The notes under the pieces were generated by a model that was given only the letters and a program-made list of their open reading frames with translations, searched no databases and was not told where the DNA came from. From Cyclobacteriaceae bacterium (GTDB taxonomy: Bacteria > Bacteroidota > Bacteroidia > Cytophagales > Cyclobacteriaceae): 6,301 nt of DNA. The stretch spans positions 1-6,301 of the forward strand of contig JAOTYN010000254.1 of the NCBI GenBank assembly GCA_029861825.1, written 5' to 3'. The translations under genes and the position numbers were made by a program. Shown here in pieces: positions 1-6,301 of this stretch (positions are counted from its first letter, which is position 1; each line of letters opens with the position of its first letter).

Positions 1-97
1 TGTATTTACAGTAGTTTCAGTGGATAGTAAACGAATTAAACGAGTTAGGATCTATACCAAAAGGGCATGGCCCCACTCCCAGGAGCAAAGCCAATAA
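1..97 (+). CDS. gldE: GldE C-terminal end (partial, CNNM/CorC-type gliding protein)
   Basis: An open frame enters from the left edge (codons from position 2) and stops at TAA 95-97, giving 31 residues. It begins VFTVVSVDSKRIKRVRIYTK and ends with a polar tail, SQEQSQ. The V-V-x-V-D-x-K-R-I-K-x-V-R pattern is typical of the last strand of the CorC/HlyC transporter-associated domain that closes GldE and related CBS-domain membrane proteins. The gene immediately before gldD in gliding flavobacteria is gldE, so position and sequence agree. GldE is a membrane protein with an integral CNNM-type domain, CBS domains and this C-terminal domain; only the last of these is visible. The stop lies 8 nt before the gldD start, which suggests cotranscription. 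The short length is the main limit on certainty. Confidence 0.75.
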   Translation, partial: VFTVVSVDSKRIKRVRIYTKRAWPHSQEQSQ

Positions 98-105
98 TTA
101 GCGAC

Positions 106-687
106 ATGAAGAATATAATGGTATGTTATGTGATCCTGGGATTAATACTGGGATCTTGTCAGGAATCCTCTTTTGTGCCCAAACCCAGGGGATTTAATAG
201 AATTGATTTGCCCAGGCATGAGTATACCCCTATTCTAGGCTCATACCCCTACAGGTTTGAGCACTCCAGACACGCCAGTATTGAACGCGATAGTTCCTGG
301 ATGAGTGAACCTTACTGGATACACCTGAACTATAGAGATTTGGGAGCTGATGTTCAGCTTACTTACAAAGCCCTTGAAAACGACCAGCAGAAACTACGAG
401 AATTACTGGACGACGCCTACAGACTAACTACCAAACACCAAATTAAGGCCTATTCCATTGATGAAAGTATCATGATAACACCTAACGGACATCAGGCGGT
501 GCTGGCGGAATTAAGCGGTGAAGTCCCCAGTCAATTCCAATTCTATTCCACCGACAGTACGCAACACTTCTTAAGGGGTGCTCTGTACTTCCCCACTGCC
601 ACCCAGAACGATAGCCTGGCGCCTATTATTGATTTTATAAAAGTGGACATTGTACATTTGCTTAATACCCTGGAATGGACCCAGTAG
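106..687 (+). CDS. gldD: Gliding motility lipoprotein GldD
   Basis: This 193-residue protein matches the GldD family over its whole length. It has an N-terminal lipoprotein signal (hydrophobic residues 4-16, lipobox LGSC, lipidated Cys18), followed by the PKPRGF segment at 25-30. It also has WIHLNY at 71-76, the highly conserved FYSTDSTQHFLRGALYF block at 146-162, and a C-terminal helix ending in TLEW at 188-191. In Flavobacterium johnsoniae GldD is required for gliding; its biochemical role is not settled. The lipid anchor places it in the cell envelope. An in-frame ATG at 67 would add 13 residues (MAPLPGAKPIISD), but that start overlaps gldE and buries the signal peptide, so I chose ATG 106. 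There is no clear Shine-Dalgarno site, as is usual in Bacteroidota. It follows gldE by 8 nt and precedes recG by 21 nt. Confidence 0.92.
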   Translation: MKNIMVCYVILGLILGSCQESSFVPKPRGFNRIDLPRHEYTPILGSYPYRFEHSRHASIERDSSWMSEPYWIHLNYRDLGADVQLTYKALENDQQKLRELLDDAYRLTTKHQIKAYSIDESIMITPNGHQAVLAELSGEVPSQFQFYSTDSTQHFLRGALYFPTATQNDSLAPIIDFIKVDIVHLLNTLEWTQ

Positions 688-690
688 ATT

Positions 691-723
691 CCTCATTTGC
701 CATAAATTATGAGGGGCTTTTTT
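691..723 (+). terminator. Terminator-like hairpin with U-tract spanning the recG start codon
   Basis: CCTCAT at 691-696 pairs with ATGAGG at 709-714 across a 12-nt loop. Two G-U pairs (690-715 and 689-716) could extend the stem, and a run of six T residues follows at 718-723. This has the form of a weak intrinsic terminator placed after gldD. The right arm contains the recG ATG and the U-tract lies inside recG codons 4-5, so the element would affect recG expression rather than only end the gldD transcript. Six perfect pairs with a 12-nt loop is a weak structure, so a chance origin is possible. Confidence 0.35.
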
Positions 724-2802
724 GATACCAAAATCGAATTTCTAAAAGGTGTAGGGCCCCAAAAGTCAGCCTTGTTAAACAAGGAGCTCAACATTTTTAC
801 ATTTGGGGATCTGATCCAGCACTACCCGTTTCGCTACGAGGACAGGACTAAATTTTTCAAGATAGGCGACCTTCATGAAGGATTGCCGAATGTGCAGATC
901 CGGGGAACCTTGAAACATTTGGAAACAGTAGGCAGTGGCCGTAAGAAGAGGCTGGCGGCTCAACTTTCGGATGAGACGGGGAGCGTGGAGCTGGTATGGT
1001 TTAAAGGTATTAAATGGGTGCAGAAAAAATTACAGTCCGGCGCAGAATATGTGGCTTTTGGAAAGCCCTCTAGATATGGTCGGAAAATCAATATTGCACA
1101 CCCTGAGTTAGAGGTCTTTACACCTGGTCATCAGCAAGAAGGATACCTGCAGCCGGTTTATCACACCTCCGAAAAGCTAAAAGCCCGATTCCTGGATAGT
1201 AGGGCAATCGGTAAACTGCAAAAGCAATTACTCACCCAAGCATTACCTAAAATTGCCGAATCCCTACCCGTTTACCTGATCGATCGGCTGGCCCTGATGT
1301 CTAAGCGACAGGCGGTGCAGCACATCCACTTTCCAAAAGATCAGTCTCACCTTCAAAAAGCCCGGTGGAGGTTGAAGTTCGAAGAGTTGTTTTATGTCCA
1401 GCTACGGCTGCTCAAGCTGAAGTTAGCCAGAGTGGATAAATTCCCCAGCCGGCCCTTTCAGGAGACCAGCTTTATCCATGAATTTTATCACCACCATTTA
1501 CCGTTTGAACTAACCAATGCACAAAAGAAAGTTATAAAAGAGATCTATCGGGACCTTCGGTCGGGCAACCAGATGAACAGATTGCTACAAGGAGACGTGG
1601 GCAGCGGCAAGACAGTGGTGGCATTTATTTGTATGTTGACCGTAATAGGGGGTGGCAGTCAGGCGGCGTTAATGGCCCCCACCGAAATTTTGGCGGAGCA
1701 GCATTACCGTGGCTTGAAAGAATACGCCGACAAACTAGGTCTGACCATCGCCATACTCACAGGATCCACCAAAAAGAGTGTTCGCAGGGATCTGCACCAA
1801 GAACTTGAGGAGGGCTCCTTGCATATTCTTATTGGCACTCATGCGTTATTGGAAGATCCTGTGCAATTCAAGAGCCTGGGGTTAGCGGTGATCGACGAAC
1901 AGCACCGTTTTGGGGTGGCACAAAGGGCCAAGCTTTGGAGCAAAAACCGGGACTTTTACCCTCATGTATTGGTGATGACCGCCACACCTATTCCACGCAC
2001 TCTGGCCATGACCCTTTACGGAGACCTGGATGTATCGGTGATTGACGAATTACCCCCTGGTCGAAAGCCTATCGAAACAGTCCATCGATACGACAGCAAC
2101 CGCTTAAAGGTTTTCGGATTTATGAAGGATCAAATCAAACAAGGGAGGCAAATTTACATCGTCTACCCTTTGATTGAGGAATCCGAAAAGATGGACTTGA
2201 AACACTTGCAGGATGGATATGAAAGCATCTTGCGGGCATTTCCCCAGGTTCCCGTGAGTATTGTTCACGGAAAAATGAAGAGTGCTGATAAGGATTATGA
2301 AATGCAGCGTTTTGTAAGAGCGGAGACCAAAATAATGGTGGCCACCACCGTGATTGAAGTTGGGGTTAATGTGCCAAATGCCTCTGTAATGATCATCGAG
2401 AATGCCGAACGCTTTGGATTGGCCCAACTACACCAGTTGAGGGGCCGGGTAGGCCGGGGTGCAGATCAAAGCTATTGTATTTTAATGACCGATTACAAGA
2501 TAAGCAAAGAAGGCCGTACCCGCATTCAAACCATGGTACGCACCAACAACGGTTTTGAGATTGCGGATGTGGATCTGAAATTAAGAGGGCCGGGCGATCT
2601 TATGGGCACGCAACAAAGCGGTGTGCTGGATCTGCTGATTTCCGACCTTAGTCAGGATGGTAAGCTATTGCAGGTAGCCCGGCAGGAAGCCCAGTCCGTA
2701 CTCCAGGATGATCCGCAACTAATGACCCCTGAAAATGAAAATATTCGACGGCAGGTGGCCTTGCAACCCAAGTCCAATATTAATTGGAGCAGGATCAGTT
2801 AA
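709..2802 (+). CDS. recG: ATP-dependent DNA helicase RecG
   Basis: This 697-residue protein is a full-length RecG, the superfamily 2 translocase that remodels stalled replication forks and branch-migrates Holliday junctions in the cytoplasm. The N-terminal helical part starts with IEFLKGVGP, followed by the OB-fold wedge domain (about 60-138) that splits the junction. The helicase motifs are intact: Walker A GDVGSGKT 295-302 (Lys301), motif Ia APTEILAEQH 323-332, GTHAL 376-380, DEQH 396-399, TATPIPRT 424-431, motif V TTVIEVGVNVP 546-556 and motif VI QLRGRVGRG 576-584. The RecG-specific TRG region follows, with DLKLRGPGDLMGTQQSG at 622-638. ATG 709 is the only plausible start: an in-frame TAA sits at 703-705 and no downstream ATG precedes the conserved GVGP motif. 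The stop codon overlaps that of the convergent gene. It probably shares a transcript with gldE and gldD, although a hairpin at its start may modulate this. Confidence 0.97.
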   Translation: MRGFFDTKIEFLKGVGPQKSALLNKELNIFTFGDLIQHYPFRYEDRTKFFKIGDLHEGLPNVQIRGTLKHLETVGSGRKKRLAAQLSDETGSVELVWFKGIKWVQKKLQSGAEYVAFGKPSRYGRKINIAHPELEVFTPGHQQEGYLQPVYHTSEKLKARFLDSRAIGKLQKQLLTQALPKIAESLPVYLIDRLALMSKRQAVQHIHFPKDQSHLQKARWRLKFEELFYVQLRLLKLKLARVDKFPSRPFQETSFIHEFYHHHLPFELTNAQKKVIKEIYRDLRSGNQMNRLLQGDVGSGKTVVAFICMLTVIGGGSQAALMAPTEILAEQHYRGLKEYADKLGLTIAILTGSTKKSVRRDLHQELEEGSLHILIGTHALLEDPVQFKSLGLAVIDEQHRFGVAQRAKLWSKNRDFYPHVLVMTATPIPRTLAMTLYGDLDVSVIDELPPGRKPIETVHRYDSNRLKVFGFMKDQIKQGRQIYIVYPLIEESEKMDLKHLQDGYESILRAFPQVPVSIVHGKMKSADKDYEMQRFVRAETKIMVATTVIEVGVNVPNASVMIIENAERFGLAQLHQLRGRVGRGADQSYCILMTDYKISKEGRTRIQTMVRTNNGFEIADVDLKLRGPGDLMGTQQSGVLDLLISDLSQDGKLLQVARQEAQSVLQDDPQLMTPENENIRRQVALQPKSNINWSRIS

Positions 2803-4346
2803 TTACCTACCATTTCACCTAAGCTGACCTTCTTCAGGTATATATTTAGGATATTTTCTTTATTTACGTAATGAAATACCGCTACCCGGTCCTTGGTGCC
2901 AGGAAAGATATTCAGTGTCCATCCCTCCAAAGTATGTTTTTCTAGCGTGATTTCTTGATTCTGATACCGTACGGAGCCCATATAACGCTCATTAGTGCCC
3001 TTTTCAATGCTGCGATAATGCACCGACAGGCCATCTTGGTTTAATTCCTGGGAGAACTTGTAATCAAATCCTCCTTCGCGGTCCATATCCTGGGCAATGG
3101 CATAAACATTACCAAAGGACTTGCTGGCCACGGCGTAGTGACCGTGCAGGTCAAAACTGCGAGGGTCTTTTTCTATGGTATGGGCATTTTTTAAACTGAA
3201 GTCCGGATTCAATTCAATTATCATTAGGTCCTCCACTACCATTTTCGTTACGGAGGCGTTGGAATTGATCAGGGCAAAGGTGATGCCCAGGGCATCAGCA
3301 GTGCGACGGAACTGCTCAGCCACAATCAGGAATGATCCATCAGCATGAGGGATGATTTCATGGAAATACAAGAATCCACCTTCCGTCTTACCTTTCTTGT
3401 CCATGCCCAATTTCTGGGCTAAACCACTGGCCCAGGGCACGTACCGTTTGTCCAATACTTCCCCTTCTGTATTGATTTGATAATTGAACATACCGAGACT
3501 ATTGCTGTAAATTTTTTTGCGGTCTGGATCGAAATATAAACCCAGCACATTAATTACCCCGTCCTGACTGTCGTCATAGACCGCGATGGGCTGCGGGCGG
3601 TAGGTATTATCTACATGGATCCGGTAACGTTCCTCACCAGTTTGCACATCCAGGGCTTGAATATAAAAATCCGGTGCCTGGTCCTTCTTGGGGGCTGGTT
3701 TCAATAAGGTGTTCAGAATAAGGTCTTCTGTGAAGGCCAGATGTTGATAGCCCGCACGGTCCTCAGTATTCACATATTCCCAGGAAGCATTATCATTTTC
3801 CGTGGCTATAAAGTCGATATGGTATACCCCCTTATTCCAGGGCATGTAATGTATGAATCCCCCCCGAACGCTGTGCATTTGTTTTAAATTGTAAACCTCA
3901 TACCGGTTACCATAAATATTCACAGCAGGTCCTCTCCTTTTCTTCTGATCCCATGGATGATCGATTTTAGATATCAATTGCCCTACATTATCAAAAATCA
4001 TCATTACACTGCGGTACTTCATATGATCCACAAATTTTACAAGAATGTGGGAATCTGAACTGATCCCCTCAACCAACATCAAATTCTTGGCTTCCTGAAA
4101 TTCCGCAGTGCTGGTAATGTTGAGTTCGGGATCGAAAATAGTGAGCCGAAAGGTTTTCATGCCTTTACTGGCCTTACCCAGGGAGTTGAAGAGATAGTAC
4201 CCGGAGACTTCACCATCCGATTGCAGAACACCTACGTTTTTACTACTTAATTTGGATATGTCTTCGATTTTCTGTGACTGGGCCTGCGCCAAAAAGCCAG
4301 AATGGCTCCAAATGAACAAGCCGATAACTAGTAAACAGTGTTTCAT
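2799..4346 (-). CDS. Secreted protein of unknown function, DUF6770-like
   Basis: This 515-residue protein has a signal peptidase I-type signal peptide (MKHCLLVIGLFIW, probable cleavage AQA|QS after residue 22). The mature N-terminus runs from an IEDISKLSSKNVGV segment through GYYLFNSLGK (49-58) into LTIFDPELN (68-76). This pattern resembles, from memory, the Bacteroidota family DUF6770, whose function is unknown; I could not confirm the family. The rest is rich in predicted beta strands and in phrases such as LDVQTGEERYRI and LGLYFDPDRKKIY, which suggest a beta-propeller-like fold without clear repeat boundaries. I see no catalytic motif, transmembrane segment or type IX sorting domain at the C-terminus. 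It is the last gene of a minus-strand operon, starting 11 nt after the lipoprotein gene. There is no terminator behind it before recG. A G7 run (3859-3865 on the plus strand as C7) and an A7 run (T7 at 3512-3518) are possible slippage sites. Confidence 0.85.
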   Translation of the reverse strand: MKHCLLVIGLFIWSHSGFLAQAQSQKIEDISKLSSKNVGVLQSDGEVSGYYLFNSLGKASKGMKTFRLTIFDPELNITSTAEFQEAKNLMLVEGISSDSHILVKFVDHMKYRSVMMIFDNVGQLISKIDHPWDQKKRRGPAVNIYGNRYEVYNLKQMHSVRGGFIHYMPWNKGVYHIDFIATENDNASWEYVNTEDRAGYQHLAFTEDLILNTLLKPAPKKDQAPDFYIQALDVQTGEERYRIHVDNTYRPQPIAVYDDSQDGVINVLGLYFDPDRKKIYSNSLGMFNYQINTEGEVLDKRYVPWASGLAQKLGMDKKGKTEGGFLYFHEIIPHADGSFLIVAEQFRRTADALGITFALINSNASVTKMVVEDLMIIELNPDFSLKNAHTIEKDPRSFDLHGHYAVASKSFGNVYAIAQDMDREGGFDYKFSQELNQDGLSVHYRSIEKGTNERYMGSVRYQNQEITLEKHTLEGWTLNIFPGTKDRVAVFHYVNKENILNIYLKKVSLGEMVGN

Positions 4347-4357
4347 TAAGGCTACAT

Positions 4358-4810
4358 TTAAAGTTCTGTCATGAATTCTTTAGATAATTTACACTTTTGA
4401 AGCTTAATTCGCGCGTCCTTCTCCTCAATTCTAACCAATTCATTGCGTGCCTTAAGCACTCCCATTTTGATTTCCTGCTCAAAAAAGTACTGTTTGCCGG
4501 CCTCCAACTCAATGGGTACCTCACTGGTATTTTCCGCAATGGAGGTTATGGTATGTGTTCCTGGATCTAGAACAGTGTACAGATATTGTTTGCCCTTAGT
4601 CTTGCCCACATATTGGCCGTCAATTTCTACTTTAGTATTGATCAATTGCCCCAGCATGGAGGGTCGAATCAGGTAAACTACGGCCTTACCATTAGGGGGC
4701 TGAACCAATTCTACGTTTGGGGCATTCTCTATGGCTTTCTTACTGGTGCCACAACTAATGAGCAGGCCGAAGTACAATAACAAGGTAATGGTGTATACAA
4801 ATAATCTCAT
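4358..4810 (-). CDS. DUF2846-like envelope lipoprotein
   Basis: This 150-residue protein starts with a lipoprotein signal peptide: hydrophobic residues 3-18, lipobox LISC, lipidated Cys20, then GTSKK. The body resembles DUF2846/PEGA-type beta domains. It shows GKAVVYLIRP at 41-50, VEIDGQYVGKT at 61-71, LDPGTHTI at 81-88 and LEAGKQYFFEQEI at 102-114. The strand, 'DG..VG', 'PG.H' and 'aGk.Yf' order is the usual signature of that fold, which is thought to bind or scaffold at the envelope; no enzymatic role is known. A basic, charged tail follows (about 120-146). It lies between the glycine-zipper gene (16 nt upstream) and the large secreted protein gene (11 nt downstream), and is probably cotranscribed with them. 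No Shine-Dalgarno sequence is visible upstream. The lipoprotein call is firm; the family name is moderately sure. Confidence 0.85.
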   Translation of the reverse strand: MRLFVYTITLLLYFGLLISCGTSKKAIENAPNVELVQPPNGKAVVYLIRPSMLGQLINTKVEIDGQYVGKTKGKQYLYTVLDPGTHTITSIAENTSEVPIELEAGKQYFFEQEIKMGVLKARNELVRIEEKDARIKLQKCKLSKEFMTEL

Positions 4811-4826
4811 GAAGTTAGTTTATGGG

Positions 4827-5345
4827 TTAGAATCTATAAGCCAGGGTAAGACCTGCACTGTAAGGCTGGGGTTTCACTTGCAGTTGCCAGCGTGCGCCTT
4901 CATAACTGCTGTCGCGAGAATAGATAGTTTCATACTTTTTTTGCTTGGAGCCCACTAATACGCCAATAGCTACCCCAAGTCCCGTGAGTCCAATTACTAT
5001 GGCGGCCTTGGAATCACTGTCCGCTTCAATTCCGGTGGTGTTTTCGGCACTGTTCACTCCCAACAGGCTTCCTAATAGCGCTGCTCCTCCCATTGCTCCA
5101 CCCCAAAGCAAGGCTTCACTGCCTGATTGCCTATCGATCCTCATTATCTCTTCCGTGGGCATCCGGGTACTTTCTTTTCTTGATTGAACCAGATATTGAT
5201 CTCCTTCAAGTTTTAGACTAACAAACTCCTGCGAGAAACCGTCTCTAGTTTGAATACGTCCTTTTTCTACAGATTGAGGCAACTGGCCCCAGCAACATTC
5301 AGTGATTGCTACAATCATCATAACTGTTAGTATCAAGTTTTTCAT
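4827..5345 (-). CDS. Small exported glycine-zipper protein with a beta-signal-like C-terminus
   Basis: I do not recognise this 172-residue protein. It begins with a signal peptide (MKNLILTVMMIVAI, probable cleavage CWG|QLP after residue 20). A small beta-rich region at 27-70 follows (GRIQTRDG, then LKLEGDQYLVQS, then MPTEEIMRID). Two glycine-rich hydrophobic stretches come next, at about 78-97 (LLWGGAMGGAALLGSLLGV) and 113-132 (AAIVIGLTGLGVAIGVLVG). They are joined by an acidic linker, and the second is followed by a basic KQKK. The protein ends with a strand finishing AGLTLAYRF, whose terminal Phe resembles the C-terminal signal of outer-membrane proteins. AAGG lies only 3 nt before the ATG, closer than a good Shine-Dalgarno site. 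It starts 11 nt after the beta-barrel gene and precedes the lipoprotein gene by 16 nt. Location could be inner or outer membrane; I assign no function. Confidence 0.8.
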   Translation of the reverse strand: MKNLILTVMMIVAITECCWGQLPQSVEKGRIQTRDGFSQEFVSLKLEGDQYLVQSRKESTRMPTEEIMRIDRQSGSEALLWGGAMGGAALLGSLLGVNSAENTTGIEADSDSKAAIVIGLTGLGVAIGVLVGSKQKKYETIYSRDSSYEGARWQLQVKPQPYSAGLTLAYRF

Positions 5346-5356
5346 TTTCCTTGGTT

Positions 5357-6028
5357 TTAAAATGTATAGGCAATGCCAAATTGCAAATTGAATTCGTTGG
5401 CGACCAGATCTTCTTCCAGCTCAATTGCTACCCGCTCGGCCTCGCTTTCAATAGAACCATAGCTCAGCCGGTAATACAGTGCGGTCACATGAACAAATAC
5501 TTTCGGAGACAAATAGTAAGCTAATCCCCCGCCGGCGTTAAAATTCCCTATCTTGCTGATAAAGATGGCATCGCTTACCTCCATGGTGGTAACCAGGGCG
5601 GCGGCGTCCCGTACTCTTAGGGCGGTAACCGGCGACCATCCAAGTTGTAGGAATGGCTGGAAAGGCTTGTCGTAGAACAGGTAGTACTGCACACTAAGAC
5701 TCCACAGAGACAATATGGCTTCTCCCTGCGCTCCTACCCAAGAGACATCGTGGTTCCCTCTCATTAAGCTCAGCTCCAAGGCAACATTCTCTGCGCGAAA
5801 ACCTACTTTAGCCCCAATCCCCAGGGCGGCTTCTACCTCAGGAACGAGAAAAATATCCTGCGGCGCCACCAGAACAGCTTCACCGTCAAAATCGCCACCT
5901 AGTGTTTGGTATGATCCGCCAAGGCTAATGTAAAAGCCTTCATCCATTTGAAATTGAGCCTGCATGGCTTCTATATTCCATAGCACAGCGCATATGCAGC
6001 AAATAAGAAATCGAGATTTATTTTTCAT
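5357..6028 (-). CDS. Outer-membrane beta-barrel protein, small porin-like
   Basis: This 223-residue protein has a signal peptide (MKNKSRFLICCICAVLW, probable cleavage MQA|QF after residue 24). Alternating hydrophobic and polar strands typical of a small outer-membrane barrel follow. Candidate strands are GFYISLGGSYQ (31-41), AALGIGAKVGFRA (67-79), NVALELSLMRG (81-91), ILSLWSLSVQYYLF (105-118), PFLQLGWSPVTAL (125-137), FNAGGGLAYYL (163-173), VFVHVTALYYRLSY (177-190) and FNLQFGIAYTF (213-223). About eight strands fit the length. The last strand ends in Phe, the usual assembly signal. The 'QPFLQLGW' phrase is common in Bacteroidota barrels of the Pfam outer-membrane beta-barrel type. No ligand or enzyme motif is visible. 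The ATG overlaps the 3' end of the preceding gene by 11 nt, which suggests coupled translation, and the next gene follows after 11 nt. Confidence 0.85.
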   Translation of the reverse strand: MKNKSRFLICCICAVLWNIEAMQAQFQMDEGFYISLGGSYQTLGGDFDGEAVLVAPQDIFLVPEVEAALGIGAKVGFRAENVALELSLMRGNHDVSWVGAQGEAILSLWSLSVQYYLFYDKPFQPFLQLGWSPVTALRVRDAAALVTTMEVSDAIFISKIGNFNAGGGLAYYLSPKVFVHVTALYYRLSYGSIESEAERVAIELEEDLVANEFNLQFGIAYTF

Positions 6029-6301
6029 GGGTCTGGTGGCTTTTTACGGTTTTAAAACTGCTTTCGATAAGGTCAAAAGCCTGACTGGCTCCTGGTTCCT
6101 CTTCTATGATGGTGATTTGAAGGATTACCAAATGAATGGGAGGTGCTGCCTCGAATACCATAGTCTCCATGGCCAGTTTGTAGGTCTTTTGGATTCCCTG
6201 GATGCACGAGCCTTTTCCCTCAAGGGGTCCCCAGCTATTGAACTCCTTGACTTGAGGTTTATCATATAAGGCTGCTTGCACGTCAGTGAGCTCGTTACCT
6301 T
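6018..6301 (-). CDS. Unrecognised protein, C-terminal part (gene runs off right edge)
   Basis: A frame open from the right edge stops at TAA 6018-6020, giving about 93 visible residues. It can be read through position 6301 with no stop, so the true start is outside the window; a GTG at 6279-6281 is not needed as a start. Visible segments include ELTDVQAALYDKPQVKEF, a KTYKLAMETMVFEAAPP stretch, a hydrophobic beta-like HLVILQITIIEEE and a final helix-like AFDLIESSFKTV with a polar end (KSHQTHEK). I do not recognise the family. Its stop overlaps the beta-barrel gene start by 11 nt (ATGAAAAATAA), the arrangement expected of translationally coupled genes, and this supports reality over the competing plus-strand frame. 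It is the first visible gene of the minus-strand block. Confidence 0.65.
   Translation of the reverse strand, partial: GNELTDVQAALYDKPQVKEFNSWGPLEGKGSCIQGIQKTYKLAMETMVFEAAPPIHLVILQITIIEEEPGASQAFDLIESSFKTVKSHQTHEK

Noticed and set aside
67..105. Upstream in-frame ATG at 67 as the start of gldD
   Set aside because: It overlaps the gldE reading frame and would place 13 non-hydrophobic residues before the lipoprotein signal. ATG 106 gives a clean signal peptide with the lipobox cysteine at residue 18.
2104..2427. Minus-strand 107-residue open frame inside recG
   Set aside because: It is antisense to conserved RecG helicase motifs and shows no signal peptide or domain; its openness is explained by recG codon composition.
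3512..3518. A7 run (T7 on the plus strand) in the secreted protein gene as a programmed slippage site
   Set aside because: The frame is continuous through it as a Lys-Lys-Ile stretch, and no alternative product or nearby structure supports recoding.
4443..5187. Several plus-strand open frames opposite the lipoprotein and glycine-zipper genes
   Set aside because: They are low-complexity Ser/Pro/Ala-rich or patternless translations and overlap one another. The minus-strand frames have signal peptides and domain-like patterns.
5964..6269. Plus-strand 101-residue open frame across the barrel start and the upstream gene
   Set aside because: It lies opposite the signal peptide of the beta-barrel gene and the coupled upstream frame, has no recognisable features, and would conflict with the consistent minus-strand operon.
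2803..6301. Internal Bacteroidota-type promoter (TTTG and TAnnTTTG boxes) for the minus-strand genes
   Set aside because: I scanned the plus strand for the complement CAAAnnTA near the gene starts and found no convincing match; the gaps are too short to suggest separate promoters.

Overview
The window looks like a chromosomal segment of a Bacteroidota bacterium, most likely a gliding-type flavobacterium or a relative. The main reason is a clear gldD gene placed directly after what reads as the end of gldE, an arrangement typical of this phylum. Supporting signs are mostly absent Shine-Dalgarno sequences, short lipoprotein signal peptides, and several exported proteins that end in an aromatic residue. 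Base composition is moderate and even, and I see no mobile elements, tRNA or rRNA genes, or CRISPR repeats.

Layout. Positions 1-2802 are read on the plus strand: the 3' end of gldE (1-97), complete gldD (106-687) and complete recG (709-2802). These are tightly packed, with gaps of 8 and 21 nt. Positions 2799-6301 are read on the minus strand. In transcription order (right to left) they hold the 3' end of an unrecognised gene (6301-6018), an outer-membrane beta-barrel gene (6028-5357), a small exported glycine-zipper protein gene (5345-4827), a DUF2846-like lipoprotein gene (4810-4358) and a large secreted protein resembling the DUF6770 family (4346-2799). Gaps within this block are 11-16 nt, with one 11-nt overlap, so it looks like a single operon whose promoter lies beyond the right edge. 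No stretch over 300 bases lacks a gene.

How the genes fit together. GldE and GldD are envelope components needed for gliding in Flavobacterium. RecG is a housekeeping branched-DNA helicase that probably shares their transcript by position only. The four complete genes of the minus-strand block all encode proteins with export signals (three signal peptidase I type, one lipoprotein). This is the least described part of the window, and the products may act together at the outer membrane, but nothing in the sequence gives a biochemical activity. The plus and minus blocks converge and share a TTAA that supplies both stop codons, leaving no room for a conventional terminator between them.
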